A program made the position numbers and the translations under genes. A stretch of DNA of 64,000 nt from JAVDCA01 sp963819385 (lineage in GTDB: Bacteria; Pseudomonadota; Alphaproteobacteria; Rhizobiales; Xanthobacteraceae): the NCBI GenBank assembly GCA_963819385.1, contig CAWFVV010000001.1, forward strand, positions 310,001-374,000, given 5' to 3'. Every line of letters starts with the position of its first letter. Positions within the stretch are counted from its first letter, which is position 1. Positions 38,801 through 51,088 of this stretch are shown here, in pieces. The notes beneath the pieces were generated by a model. The model was given only the letters and a program-made list of their open reading frames with translations. It was not told the DNA's origin and searched no databases.

Positions 38801-39968
38801 GCCCTGGATGTAGACCAGCGTCTTGGCATAGGTGCCGGTCACCGACACGTTCTCGAACGTGACGTCGCCGAGCGGATTCGTGACCGCGTTGTGATTGCTC
38901 GCGTCGAAGCCCGCGATCTGGATGCCGTTGTCGCCCGCATGCGCGAGGTTCGTGCCGTTCGCGGCGCCGGTCACCTGGACGTTGGTGAAGTTGGCGTTGC
39001 CGAGGAACTCGAAGTAGGTGATGTCGCCCGAGCCGCCGGTCGCGGTCTTGGCGAAGCCGTTGCCCGAGAAGCTCGAGTTGGTGACGTCGGCGGTCAAATT
39101 CGTCCCGCCGCCATTGAGGATGTAGCCGGTCTGGCTCGCGCCGGAGACCGCGACATTGTTGATCGTGACGGTCTCGGGCCCCGCGAGCGTCGGCGACAGC
39201 GAGATGCCGTCCTGCTGGCCGGTCGCGTCGATGATCAGGCCCTCGATGGTCATGTTCGAGGCGATCGCGCCGGTCTGCGTGATCGAGCCGTCGAGGACCG
39301 CGCCGCCGACGCCGTTGGCGCCGCCGAAGCCCTCGATGTTGACCGCCTTGCCGTCGATGACGACGTTCTCGTGATAGGTGCCGGGCGCGAGCAGGATGGT
39401 GTCGCCGTCATGGGCGGCGTTCACCGCCTCCTGGATGGTGGCGAACTGGCTGCCGCCGCCGACCAGCAGGAAGGTGTGGCCGCCGCTGTCGGTGACCTTC
39501 TCGAAGCCCGTGAGCGTGTCGGTGGTGCCCGTCTTCCCGACAAGCCAGGAAGTGCCGTTGAATGCGAAATTGCTGACCTGCAGCGGCACGTTTTCGATCA
39601 CCGTGTCGATGCCGGTCCCGCCGGTGAACGTATTGGTGCCGTCGTCGCTCGTGATGGTGTCGCCGAGATTGTTGGCGACGACCGTGACGTCGGCGCCCTG
39701 GTTCGCGGCGTAGTCGAGCAGCGTGAGCTGCGTCACCGGCTGCGGCGTCGCTTCGCCGTCCGCCAGCGTCGTCGCCATCGTCAGCGTCAGGTGCGCCGAA
39801 TTGGCATCCGGCTCGACCGACAGGTTGTTGACGTCGATCGAGGAGGAGAGGGCGTTCGGCCCGCTCTGGATGAAGACCGTGTCGCCCGGATTGAGGTAGG
39901 TCGCCTGGCCGGAGAACACGTTGTTGCTGCCGGCGCTCTCGAGCGCGAGCTCGAGCGTGTCGATGCGT
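35816..39968 (-). CDS. adhesin B, C-terminal segment (beta-helix modules and secretion signal)
   Basis: About 1,380 codons to the stop. It begins SNNVFSGQATYLNPGDTVFI, then carries two right-handed beta-helix modules: FATIQEAVNAAHDGDTILLA (coded near 39440) and YTTIQAAVNDAHAGDTILVA (near 37880). Each is followed by ladders of short N/V/T-rich coils such as INGNQIVNVLEGIVG and by DGGDGTDxLxxNGTAAxTYxINP linkers. The C-terminus has a PGENIYQFG RTX-like motif, FTSGKDEVAVSAAGFG, and ends FHFDTANQTLYYSSTGAAAT...DIHVVA, matching adhesin A. ATG 39919 is an internal methionine rather than a true start. Confidence 0.85.
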
Positions 39969-42900
39969 ATTGGTGACCGCGAAGCTGAAGAACGGGCCGC
40001 CGCCGAGGTCGCGCGTGGCGAGCTCGAGGTCGCCGGTTCGGCTTCTCCACATAGGCATAAGTCGTGTTGACGGTTGCCGTTGGCCGCGAGGAAGCCGCGA
40101 CCTCGCCGAGGTCGGCAGGTCGGCGGCGGTGGCGTCGCTGCCGCGCATCAGGAACGGCGTGGTGTTGTCGCCGAAATGATTGCCTGTGACAGTCGGGAAC
40201 TGGTTCGGCTCGAACAGGAAGCCGGTGCCCGGAACGTTGCCGTTGAGCACGACCGTGTCGTAGCGGCCTTGGCCGGTCGAGATCGAGAAGGTTCCCTCGA
40301 AGGTATTGTTCGAGATGATCTCGTTCGGCGGCGATCGAGCCCGGGATGCCGACGCCGTTGGAGATGTCGACGCCTTCGTTGAGGATGTTGTGCGAGACGT
40401 TGAAGCTCGCGATCTCGTCGGTGAACGGCGTGCCGTTGTCGTTGAAGTAGATCGCGATCGCGCCGGTGTAGCCGGTAATCGGATCGAACAGGCCGTTGGC
40501 ATTGGGTCCGGTGGCGAGCGCGTAGGTCGCCGGGTTGGCGTTGACGTCGATGAAGTCGTTGGTGATCGTGGCGTTGTTCGACCAGATCTCCAGCAGCTTG
40601 TTGGTCGTGTCCGGCCCGGCCTGCAGGTGCAGGCCGGTGAGCGTGGTGTTGTCGGCGTTCGGGCCGATGAAGATGTTGGAGCCGAAATCGGTCTCCGAGC
40701 CCGGAATGATGGTCGGCAGCAGCGCCTTGTTGGCGTCGCTCACCGAGGTGAACGCCGTGCCGGTCGCATCGACGCCCTGCAGCGTCAGGTTCGGCGTGTT
40801 GATGAACAGTCCGCCCGGAACCGATGAGAACGGATTGATCGTGCTGTCCGTGTAGGTGCCGGGCAGCACGAAGATGGTGTCGCCCTCGGTCGCCGCATTG
40901 ACGGCCGCCTGCACCGACTTGAAGCCGTACTCGCCGGTCGGATCGACGATCAGCAGGCCCTTGTCGGCGAACTGGATGCGGTCGATGCCGGTGAGCGTGT
41001 CGGTGCCGTTCGCGGTCGTGACCGTGACGACGCCGTTGTTCAGGCCGATGTTGGCGTTGGCGAAGTTGGAGTCGATCACCGCGGTGTCGTGCGAACCTGC
41101 GCCCGCGCCCGTGATGGTGTCGTTGCCCTTGCCGCCGATGAAGATCGTATTGGCGCCGCCGCCGAGATGGTCGTTGCCGTCGGTGCCGAACACGGTCTGG
41201 ATCGGCGTGTAGACGCCGAAGCCGCCGTTGGCGCCCGGGAAGCCGTCGCCGGTCGGCGGGCCGACCGTCGGGTTGACGTCGATGACGTGGGAGGCGCCGG
41301 TGGAGTCGATCTCGACCAGCTCGTCGCCCTTGCCGGTCTCCGCCTCGAAGTAGAGGTTGCCGTCGAATACTGTGAAGTGCGCATCGGCGAGGCGATCGGC
41401 AGTCGCCGAACGAGTGAGCCGGATTGGTGGGGTCGCCGACCAGAGTGGCGGTGCCACTGCCGTCGATCTCGAACAGCCCGGTTGTAACGTCGCGTGGCGG
41501 CGAGATCGTCTCATCGGCGAAGAAATACAGGTGACCGTTGAAGGTGACGAAGCCGCCATCCTCGCCGGCATCGATCAGGATAGTCGCTGACCCGCGTCGG
41601 TGACGGGTGCGACGTTTCCATGGCTATCGAGCTGGAACAGCACCGGATTCGGGGCAAAGCCGCTGCGGCCGGGCACGCCGTCGCTGGTCTGGCGTCTCGG
41701 CGGAGAAGAAGAGATTGCCGTTGAAGCCGGTGAGGCCGCCGAGTTCGACAGGCTCGCGCGGACGAAGTCGAAGTTGTGGCCGCTGTAGAGGATCTCGCTT
41801 GGAAGCCGCCGCTCGGCGTAGATCTGGAATAGGCCGTCGAGGAACCCCAGACGTCTCCTCCGTGACGTAGAGGTTGCCGCCGAGGGTCTGGAAATACGTC
41901 GTCTCCCCGGATGCGTGCGGAATCGGGAAGCCGCCCGACATGACCAGCGTGGGCAGGCCATTGGCGTCGAGCTCGAACAGCGAGTCCCCGAATGTCGGAT
42001 CGAACGCGTTGAAGAACAGGCCTCCGTTGAACGAGAAGAAGCCGCCGTCCTCGCCGGCGTTGTCCAGCGAAAGGCCGTTGTGCCGTGACCTCGTGCGCGA
42101 CATTGCTGTTCGGGTCGATCTCGAACAGGGCGGTCTTGTCGAAGTTGGTCGATGTCGAGCTGTAGGCGTTGAAGTAGAGCTTGCCGTCGAATTCGGTCAG
42201 CCCGAAGCTGTTGAACTGGTCGAACGCGTTGCCCGCCTGGATTGACATTGATCTCGGTCACCACGCCGGTCGGGTCGATCTTGAACAGATCGGTGCCCGT
42301 GCTGCCCTGGGCGATGAAATAGAGGCTGCCGTCGTAGATCGTGTAGTCGGCGCTGACCCCATTGATGGCGCTGATGGTGTGTCCGCTCGCGTCGGTGACC
42401 GCATGCGCGACGTTGTCGGCGCCGAGGCGGAACAGCACCTCGCCGGTCGCATCCGTGTTGGCGTTGAAATAGAGCCCGTTGGCGAACTGGATGTAGCCGC
42501 CGTCCTCGCCGGCAAAGCTGCCGTTCGGCGGGTTGAGCGGGATCGAGGCGAGGTGGCCCGTGGTGTCGAGCGTGAACAGGTCCGGATTGAGCTGCCCGCT
42601 CTGTCCGTCGCCCGAGAAGAACAGCTCGCCCTGGCCGTCCGCGACCGAAACCGCGATCGACCCGACGACCGAATTCGGGCCGTCCTGAACCGTGTAGACG
42701 AGGTTGTCGCCGCGGTCGACGCCGGTCGCCGGCGGCGTGTAGGTGAGGGAGGTGAGCTCCGCCGCGGTCAGGACCATGCCGTCGGTGACGACGTGCGTCC
42801 CGTTGACGTCGGTGTACTGCACGGTGCCGTAGCCCGGCACGGCCGTGATGGTGATCTTGAGATCGTTGCCGTTGTCGGCATCGACCGGCGCCGCGATGCC

Positions 42901-45900
42901 GAACGATTGCGCGCCGCTGCCCGAGAGGGCGGCGAGTGCCGCCGGATTGTGCAGCGTGACGTCGTTCGCGTCGGTCACCGTGACCGTGATGTTCGCGGTC
43001 GACTCCGCCGTGCTCGTCGTCGAGCCGGTGGACAGCAACGCCGTGTCGCTCGACACCGCATCGACGTGGAGCGAGAAGGTCCCGGTGAAGCCTGTCGGCG
43101 GAACGAGCGTCAGGCGCCCGGCGTCGAGCAGGGCGATTTGCGCCGGGTCCGAGATGACCCAGTTGCCGCTCGCGGCATCGAGCGCGCCGACCGTCGTGCC
43201 GTTCACCGTGAAGGTCGCGCCGGGCGGGAAGCCCGACAGCGTCACCTTGAACGTCTCGGTCGGATCGGACGGGATCGAGATGTTGGCCAGCGCGATCGGC
43301 GTGTTCTCCTGGCCCATCGCCGAGTTGACCGATGCGAAATCCACCGCACTGGCGCCGGTGCCGGCGTCGAAGGTCGTGCCGCCGACCAGCAGCAGGCCGT
43401 CGTTCGACAGCGCGGCGCGGAATTCCTCGAAGCCCGAGAAGTTGCCGAGATCGGCCGGCGTCGACTTCAGCGCGAGCGCGCTGCCGACCGCTGTGCCGTC
43501 GGCGCCGAACTGCTGGACGAAGACGTGGTCCGAGGTGCCGCCGCTGCCGTCGGAGACGACCTTGTCGTAGACGACCGCGAAGCCGCCGTCGGCGAACTTG
43601 ACGACCTGGACGCCGAGAATCTTGCTGGTGGAATCCGCTGCCGCGACCTCGACGGGCCCGCTGACCGGCGTGCCGTCGGCCGCGTAGACGCGAACGTAGA
43701 GGTCTCCGCCCGTTATCGTCGATGCCGAGGAGGCGGTGTCCCACAGGACCGCAAAGTGGCCGCCCGCGAGCGCTTCCATCTGCACCGGGAAAGCGGTGCC
43801 GGCACTGGCCGATCCGAGAGCGACCTGGATGCCGTTGGCGTCGGCCGGATTGCTGTCGGTCGGGTGGCCGTTGTTGTCGTAGACCTGGACGAACGTGTCC
43901 ACGACGGTGCCGGAGGAATCGTCTTGCTGCCACATGACGGCATAGCCGCCGGTGCTCAGCGCGATGATCTGCTGGAGATTCTCGGTCGAGGCATTGCCGG
44001 TGGCGTTGCCTGAGCTGACCTGAATCGTCTGTTCGCCCGCGTAGTTGTCTGCGGCGTGATAGACCTTCGTGAAAATCTCGGAGAAGGCCGGGATGGCCGC
44101 GACATTCTCTTGCCACGTCACTGCGAAGTCGCCGTTCGCGAGCGCGACGATCATGCCGCCTGGGCCACTCTCGAACCCGCCGTCGTTCGCGCCGCTCGGC
44201 GGCGCACTGACCTGCATTGCGGGCGTGGCCGGGCTGCCGTCGTCGTTGAACACCCGGACGAACTCGGCGCTCTGACCGTTCGCAAATCCCGTCCACGCCA
44301 CCGCGTAACCGTGCGGCAGCGTCGCCATCTGCTCCGGCCCGGGCGTGTTGAACACGCCGAACGAAAAGTTGAAGGGGTTGGCCAGCGGCGGCTCCCCGGC
44401 CGGCACCGTGTTGACGAGCTGGTCGGGGCCGGCCGTCCCATTGGCCGCGAAGACGCGGGTGTATACGTCGATATTGTTGCTGCTGTCGGTGCCGCTGTAG
44501 AGAACCGCGACTTCGCCGTCGCTGGTCGCGGTGAGCTGCGCCGGGAAGACGATCGACGAGACGTGGGTATCGACCTGCTGCAGGCCGCCGGCCGCGACGC
44601 CGTGTGCATCGTAGACCTGGATGAAGAGATTGCCGGCGCTTACGAACGCCACCGCGAAGCCGCCACCCTTGAGGGCGACGACCTCGTTGCCGGTTTCGTC
44701 CTGATTAGGGTTGGTGCCAGCCGGATTCGTCCCGACCGTGATCGGCGACCCGACCGGAGCGCCGCTGGCGTTCAGAATTTGGGCGAAAACGGTCTCGCTG
44801 CCGGAGTTGCCCTGCCACGTCTCGACGAAGCCGCCACCCGCGAGCGCGACGGTCTGCGATCCGATCGCGTCGGTCGACTCGCCGGTGGTGACGTCGGCCG
44901 GCAGGACGCTGGCGATCGCCGGCGGATCGGCGACCGGTGAGACGTCGATCGTGACGGTCGCGGCGCTCGGGCTGGTGGCGCCGTTGGAATTGGTCGCCGT
45001 GTACTGGAAGCTGGTGGTGCCGGCGAAGAACGCGTTCGGCTCGAAGATCAGGCCGAGCGTGCCGCCCGTCGCGGCGTAAGCCGTGCCGGCCACGACCGGC
45101 GTCACCCCGTCGCTCAGGAACAACGTCCCGTTCGCCGGCAGGCTGTTCACCGTGAACGTCGCGGTGACGCCGGGGAAGCCGTCGGTCTCGCTCAAGGTGA
45201 GATGGATCGGCGACGCATTCGTCGTGATCGTGCTCGGCGGGTTCGGCGTGTTCTCGTTGCCGCTCGCGTGCACGTCGGCGACGACCGGCCGGTCGTTATC
45301 GATCTCGATGGCCACGTCGCCGGCCGGCAGCGTCTTGGCGCTGCCGTCGAAATCGATCGCGTTGATGAAGCCCGAAATGTCGAGCGCGTGTGTGCCGTTC
45401 ACCGGCACGCCGTCGATCGGCGCATTCTGCTCGAACGTGAAGGACCCATCGCCGTTCACCGTGAGGGTGAAGACGACGTTGTTGTTCGTATCCTCCGCGA
45501 CCAAGCTCGCGCCGGTGACGACCGTGTGGTCGACCGCGTTGCCGTTCGACGTGAGGTGGAGCGAGTTGAGAAAGGCGTCCCCTGCGGTCTTGTCGACCGG
45601 CTTGAATGCCGTCGCGGCGGCGCCGTCGGCGCCGAAGTCGACCAGCTGGGTCAGGCCGGGCGCCGCGACGGTCTGCACCACCGGAGTGGGAACGCCCAAC
45701 TCGAGCGCTCCTTCCTCGATGGCGGTGGACAAGCGGATGTCGTTGGTGATCGGCGCGTCGTCGGCATCGGTGACCGTGAAGGAGCCGGTGACGGTGGTGC
45801 CGTCGAAATCCTTGGCGGTGAAGTCGAATACCAGGTTCAGGCTGCCCGGGCCGGCGAGCGACTGATCGAGCGGCTTGTCGAGGACGAAGTCGTAGCTGCC

Positions 45901-48900
45901 GTTCGCCGCCGTCGCCGAGAGGACGACCGAGAACACCACGCTCGCATCGCTGATCGTGGTCGGCGCGGTGGCGCCCGTGTAGGCGACGAGGGTCTGCGCA
46001 TCGATCAGCGCGAACTCGAGCGCGACGCCGTGCGACGTCAGGCTGACGGGGTTGTGGTTGGTGTCGGTCGCCGAGACGTTGTTGAAGGCGTTCACCGGGT
46101 CGGCGAACGAGACCGCGCTGACCGCGGCCGCGCCGTCGGCGCCGAACTGGATGCCGAGCGAGCCGCCCGACGCGATGGCGGCCCCGGTATCGTTGCCGGT
46201 GCCGAACGGATCGGTCGCGGCGGTCAGGCCGCCCTCGTCGACACTGCCGACAAATGAGCCGGTCAGCGTCGGCGTATCGTCGGTGACGGTGATCTGGAAG
46301 TCGTTCGCCAGCGTGACCGGGCTGCCGTCGAAGTCGAATGCCTGGACCAGGCCGGACAGCTTGATCGTCGCCATGCCCGCCCCGTCGTCGAGCGGCTCCA
46401 GCAGGTTGAACGTCCACGAGCCGTCGCCATTGACGGTGAGCGTGAACACGTGGTCTCCGTTCGAATCGGTCGCCGTCAGCGTGTGGGTGGTGGTGTCGAT
46501 CGTCGCGCCGTTGATCAGAAAGCCGTGCGACGTGAGGTTCTGGGCGGCGAGGAACGTTCCTGCCGTCGTCGCGTCGACGAAGCCGAAGGTGCCGGGGCCA
46601 TCGGCCCCGTACAACACCAGATTCTGCAGCGACGTCACCCCGCTGCCGGTCTGCGAGGTCTCCGCGCCGGGACTGTTGCCGACGCCGTGCGTATCCGTCA
46701 CCGACGTCAGGCCGCTTTCATTGACCGTTCCGAGGATCGCCGTCGTGGTCGAGACCTGCGGCACGTCGTCGGCGACCGAGATCTTGAAATCGCCCGACAG
46801 CGTCGTCGCGCTGCCGTCGAAGTCGACCGCCTGGATCAGGCCGGACAGATCGATCGTCGTCCCGTTCTCGCTCTGGTTCGGACCGTCGTCGAGCGGTTCG
46901 AGCAGGTTGAACGTCCACGAGCCGTCGCCGTTCACCGTCAGGGTGAACACCTTGTCGCCATTGCCGTTGAGCGCCGTCAGCGTGTCGGTGGCCGGGTTGA
47001 ATTGCGCTCCCTCGAGCGGGGAGCCGTGCGACGACAGATTCAGGGTCTCGAGGTAGTTCGTGGCGGCGATCGCGTCGACGAGCTTGAAGGCCGTCACGGC
47101 CGCGCCGTCGGCGCCGAAGTTCACCAGAAGCTGCAGCATGCTGGCCGGGGTGCTGCTCACCGAGATGATCGCGGCCGGATCGTTGCCGGTGCCGTGGGTG
47201 TCGGTCGCCGCCGTCAACCCGCCCTCGAAGACGACCGAGGTGAGCATTGCGCCGTTGGTCACCGGCGCGTCGTCGGCGACCGTGATCTTGAAGTCGTTCG
47301 CGAGGTTGAGGGTGCTGCCGTCGGCGTCGATCGCCTGGATCACGCCCGACAGGTCGATCGTCGTGCCGCTCGCGTGCTGGTTCGGCCCGTTGTCGAGCGA
47401 CTCCATCTGGGTGAACGTCCACGAGCCGTCGCCGCTGACGACGAGGTCGAACATCTCGTGATTGGCGGAGTCGGTCGCCACCAGCTCGCTAGTGCCGTTG
47501 GGATTGATTGTGACCGACACGGTTTGCAACGCAGCGCCGTGCGATTCCAGCCCCTGCGCCTGGAGGACCTGCACATCGTGCAGGGAGTTGAAGTTGACCT
47601 CGATCGGACCGTTGGTGACCGCGAACGCCCCGGGGCCGTCGGCGCCAAAGTTCACCAGCGCCGTCAGCGAGCCCGCATCGCCGTGCGCCGAGGTCGCGTC
47701 GACGCCCGCATGGCTGCCGCTGCCGTGGGTGTTGGGCGGATTGGTGAGGCCGGACTCGTCGACCGTCGCGGTGACGGCCGGTGCGCTCGAGACCACCGGC
47801 GCGTCGTCATTGACCGTGATCTTGAAATCGTTCGCGAGCGTGACCGGATCGGCGTCGAAGTCGACGGCCTGGACCAGGCCGGAGAGGTCGATCGTCGTCG
47901 CGGTGGCGCCCTGGTTCGGCCCATTGTCGAGCGGCTCGAGCAGGTTGAAGGCCCATGAGCCGTCGGGGTTGACCTGGAGCGTGAACACCGCATCGTTGTT
48001 CGAGTCGAGTGCCGTCAGCGTGCTCGATACGACGTCATTGGTGACAGGATCGATCTGGTTGGTGACGGTCGCATGGTCGACCAGGAACCCGTGCGACGTA
48101 ATTCCCTGAGATGCGAGCGCAGTGCCAGCCGCCGTCGCGTCGACGAGCTGGAACTTGCCGAAGCCGTCGGCGCCGAAGTTCACCAGCGGCGTCAGCGATC
48201 CCGAGGTGCCGCTCGCCGAGATGCCGGCGACGCCCGCGCTGCTGCCGTCGCCGTGGGTGTCCGTGCCGCCAACCAGCGAGGCGGAGACCAAGCCGGATTC
48301 GTCGACCGACGCCGTGACCGCCGTTGCCGCGGTGTTCACCTGCGGCTGATCGTCGTTGAGGGTCATCGTGAAGGCGCCCGGCGGCAGCAGCGCGCGGTCG
48401 CCATCGAAATCCCGCAGCGCGATCAGTGGGGAAAGATCGAGCGTGATCGAGGCAGCCGGGACGTCGTGGTTGGGGCCGGTAAGGTCGTCGATCGGGTTGA
48501 TCAGCGTGAACGTGTAGGTGCCGTCGCCGTTGAGCAGCAGCGTGAACACCTCATGGCCGCCGTCGGCGACGCTGCCGCCCGCAAAGGCGGTGAGCGTCTG
48601 GGACGTCTCGTCCGCCGACGTCGTGACCGTGAAGAAGCCGATGAGGTCGCCGTGCGATGTCATGCCGGGCAGCAGCGCGCTGTCCGCAGTGCCGCCTTCG
48701 GGGATCGCGAAGCGGACCGCCTCATTGACGCCGTTCACCTCGAAGGGGCCGTCGGCGCCGAATGAGGCGGCGAGGGTCAGGGCACCGGTGTGGGAGGCCA
48801 GGCCGCCGCCGCTGCCGCTGCCGAATTGATCCGTGGCGGCCGTCAGCGCGGTCTCCTCGACGTGGCCGGCCTCAGGGGTGACGACGAGGGAGCCCGGCGT

Positions 48901-50487
48901 GTCGTTGGTGACCGTGATGCTGAAGTCGCCCGCGAGCGGGATCGTGTCGCCGTCGAAGTCCACCCCCTTGACCAGCGACGACAGGTCGAGCGTGAACTGC
49001 GTGTTGTCATCGCCGATGTCGTCATCGAGCGGATTGATCAGCGTGAAGACGTAGGTGCCGTCGCCGTTGAGCGTCAGCGTGAACACCTCGTGGCTGGTGG
49101 GATCGTTCGCCGGCCCGCCATTGGTCCACGCGGTCAGCGTCTGCGACACGCCGTCGGCGCCGGGCGCGTTGTCGGCAATCGTGACGAAGTTGACCTCTTG
49201 GCCGTGCGACTGGACGAAGAAATCGTGGGAGTCGCCGCTCGCCACCGCGAACTGGTAGCCGTTCGCCTCGCTGATCCCGCCGGTGATCTTGGCGGCGCTG
49301 CCGTCGGCGCCGAAGGACACCAGGTCCTCGAGATTGCCCGAGAAGGACGCGTGGAAGGCGGGATTGCCCACCTCGCTGCCGGTGCCGAACAGGTCGCCCG
49401 GCGCGGCCGGGCCGGCCAGCGCGGCTTCATCGACGGTGCCGCTCGAGGTAGCCGCAGTAAGGCCGGGCACGTCGTCCGTGACCGTGATGATGAAGTCCTT
49501 CGAGAGCGTGACCGCAAGGCCGCCGACGTCGACTGCCTGGACCAGGCCCGAGAGGTCGACGTCGAGCGAGTTCGCGCCCTGGCCGGTCGGGTGATCGAGC
49601 GGATTAAGCAGCGTGAAGGTCCACGAGCCGTCCGAATTGACGGTGAGCGAGAAGACGTCGTGCGCGAACGGCTGGCCCGCATCCGTGCTGGCGACGAGCG
49701 TGTTGCCCGTGATGGTCGCGACGTCGATCGCGGAGCCATGCGAGGTCAGCCCGAGGCTGGCGAGCCAGGCATTGGCGTCTGCCGGCGAGACGAACTGGAA
49801 CGCGGGGGTCGCGGGCCCGCCGGTGCCGAAGGTCACCAGCGCGTCGAGCGAGCCCGTGACGCCGTGCGCCGTGAAGTCGGAGCCCTGGCTGTTGCCGCCC
49901 TGCGAATTGAACGTATCGGTGACGAGGCCGCCCTCGACCACGGTGCCGCTGGCGAGTGCGCCGGTGAGCGACGGGGGGATTGTCTCCGTCGGCGTATTCG
50001 TGGCCTCGGTCCCGGTGGGGCCATTCGGGCTTTCCGAGCCGAGCAGCGCGAGGCCGGTGCCGTTCGGCGCGAACGTGTCGATCGAGAACGACGAGAAGTT
50101 GGCGCCCGACGACACCGAGTTCGGGCCGCCGGAGGCCGGCAGCACCGACTGGTCGGTAGTGATCGGGAAATCGGTCGCGAACTGCGACGACGAGACGTCG
50201 TGGTCGGGGCCGAGCTCGACCGTGATGTTCGGCAGCGGCTGGCCGTTGTCGCTGTAGAACGGGTCGATCGTGACTTCGGCGTGGTTGGCGAAGAGGATGA
50301 TCAGCCGGTCGCCGACATGGACCAGCGTGATGTTCTCGTTGGCGATCGCCGAGAGATCGAGCTTGGTCGATCCGTCGAGGTGGATCGTGATCGCCTGATT
50401 GCTGTCAGGTTTGATAACCGTGACAACCTTGGGGGGCGTGGTACCCGGCGGCGTCGTACCCTGCGCGACAACAATCGATCCGGCCAT
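35816..50487 (-). CDS. giant type I-secreted adhesin B (~4,890 aa when frameshifts are corrected)
   Basis: Reconstructed gene from ATG 50487 to TGA 35816; at least ten small indels between 39968 and 42245 break it. The start is fixed by homology of MAGSIVVAQ to MARSIVVAQ of adhesin A and by GAGGG 8 nt upstream; an upstream in-frame start at 50601 lacks homology. Order: N-terminal module almost identical to adhesin A; an array of DUF5801-like repeats; a cadherin-like domain (ENTPNPPSTITTNASPIHLT); eight beta-propeller-type GGGFxVxW repeats; LFxIDxxG repeats; three right-handed beta-helix modules (TIQxAVNxAxxGDTIxxxPGTY); and a C-terminal RTX-like/secretion region ending DIHVVA. It shares both ends with A but has a different middle, so it probably has a different binding partner. 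Confidence 0.85.
39969..42244 (-). pseudogene. adhesin B, indel-rich middle segment
   Basis: Coding signal continues but jumps between all three minus frames. Recognisable pieces in order: NAFDQFNSFGLTEFDGKLYF; HNGLSLDNAGEDGGFFSFNG; LDGLFQIYAE; LGGLTGFNGNLFFSAET; DGVPGRSGFAPNPVLFQLDS; ATILIDAGEDGGFVTFNGHL; DRLADAHFTVFDGNLYFEAE; a beta-helix module (40.9 kb) up to NGVGIPGSIAA; NEIISNNTFEGTFSISTGQG; NTTYAYVEKPN; GDLELATRDLGGGPFFSFAV. Implied changes are mostly single extra bases (42244, 42085, 41850, 41690, 41410, 40330, ~40045, 39968) plus two losses (~41755, ~41590). Their sum restores the frame of the C-terminal segment. The LFxIDxxG repeats suggest a beta-propeller. Confidence 0.7.
42245..50487 (-). 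CDS. adhesin B, N-terminal intact segment
   Basis: About 2,750 codons in one frame until the indel near 42245. The N-module (residues ~20-115) has IHLDGSTKLDLSAIANENIT and VHVGDRLIILFANHAEVTID, with Pro-Ala-Ser-Gly at 117-120. DUF5801-like repeats are coded at about 49950-45300, then a cadherin-like domain to ~44940. Eight tandem propeller-type repeats follow (about 44900-43450; e.g. GGGFAVAFVSAGNLFIQVYD, TGGYAVMWQQDDSSGTVVDT), then a double-glycine-rich linker with FPPGATFTVNGTTVG. The first LFxIDxxG repeats (42600-42250) precede the break. Read literally it ends at 41575 out of frame and lacks a secretion signal. Confidence 0.85.
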
Positions 50488-51088
50488 GACAACACCCTCG
50501 CTGAATGCAGACAGCACACACACTCGGTGAGCTTGACGCTCCCGACTTCCAGACGATTTGCACGCTGAGGTTGCGGTGGCCGCAGGAATAAATTCGGCCA
50601 CTCTGCAGTTCAGCCCCGTGTGACGTTAAGCTATTCTTAATACTACTGTTTCGTCAACGAACTTGGCCCCGGGGGACCGAATTAATGGGGACAGTGGTTA
50701 AGTCGCAACGCCCGCAGGACGACCATTGCGCGTGCTTCACGGCTTACCACCTGACGGAACTGGATAAAAACGCTGCCGGCGTGCCGTAGCCCGCTCCCGG
50801 CCAATAGGATGGGATTCCGCAGTAAACCGGTGCGGCGGAGCCTCGCTTCGGGGGGCTCCAGTCAGCCGTTCGTCGGGAACCCGCGCGTCGGCACCGGCCG
50901 GCTGAAGCGGAACACAGACCTGGGCTCGATACTGTCGGGCAGGCATACACCTTAAACGGGAAGTCGACGAGGCAGGGGCCGCGGGCATTGGGATGAGCCC
51001 GTGACGTCGCGCCTGTGACTTGGCGTCCGACGCCCTTGCCGCTCACGCGACCCTACCGTAAGGTTCGGCGGGAAGCTGGGGACGTTCC
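50488..51088. other. 601-bp divergent promoter region between adhesin B and the small secreted protein
   Basis: Holds the CtrA-type box of adhesin B and, on the other side, the leader of the small gene at 51089. The left half matches the region upstream of adhesin A. The stretch 50730-51010 has only short open frames, without ribosome-binding sites or recognisable protein character; I see nothing else in it. Confidence 0.6.
50625..50657 (-). promoter_or_regulatory. CtrA-type box and TTGACG element upstream of adhesin B
   Basis: Minus strand: TTGACG (50657-50652) followed by TTAAGAATAGCTTAAC (50640-50625), identical to the box before adhesin A and ~138 nt before the start. The spacer differs at two positions (CAGTAGTA against CGGTAGCA) while the box is unchanged, which suggests selection on the box. 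Confidence 0.6.

Noticed and set aside
35699..39976. 1,425-codon plus-strand frame over the adhesin B C-terminal segment
   Set aside because: Antisense to well-recognised beta-helix and secretion-signal sequence; no initiation signal.
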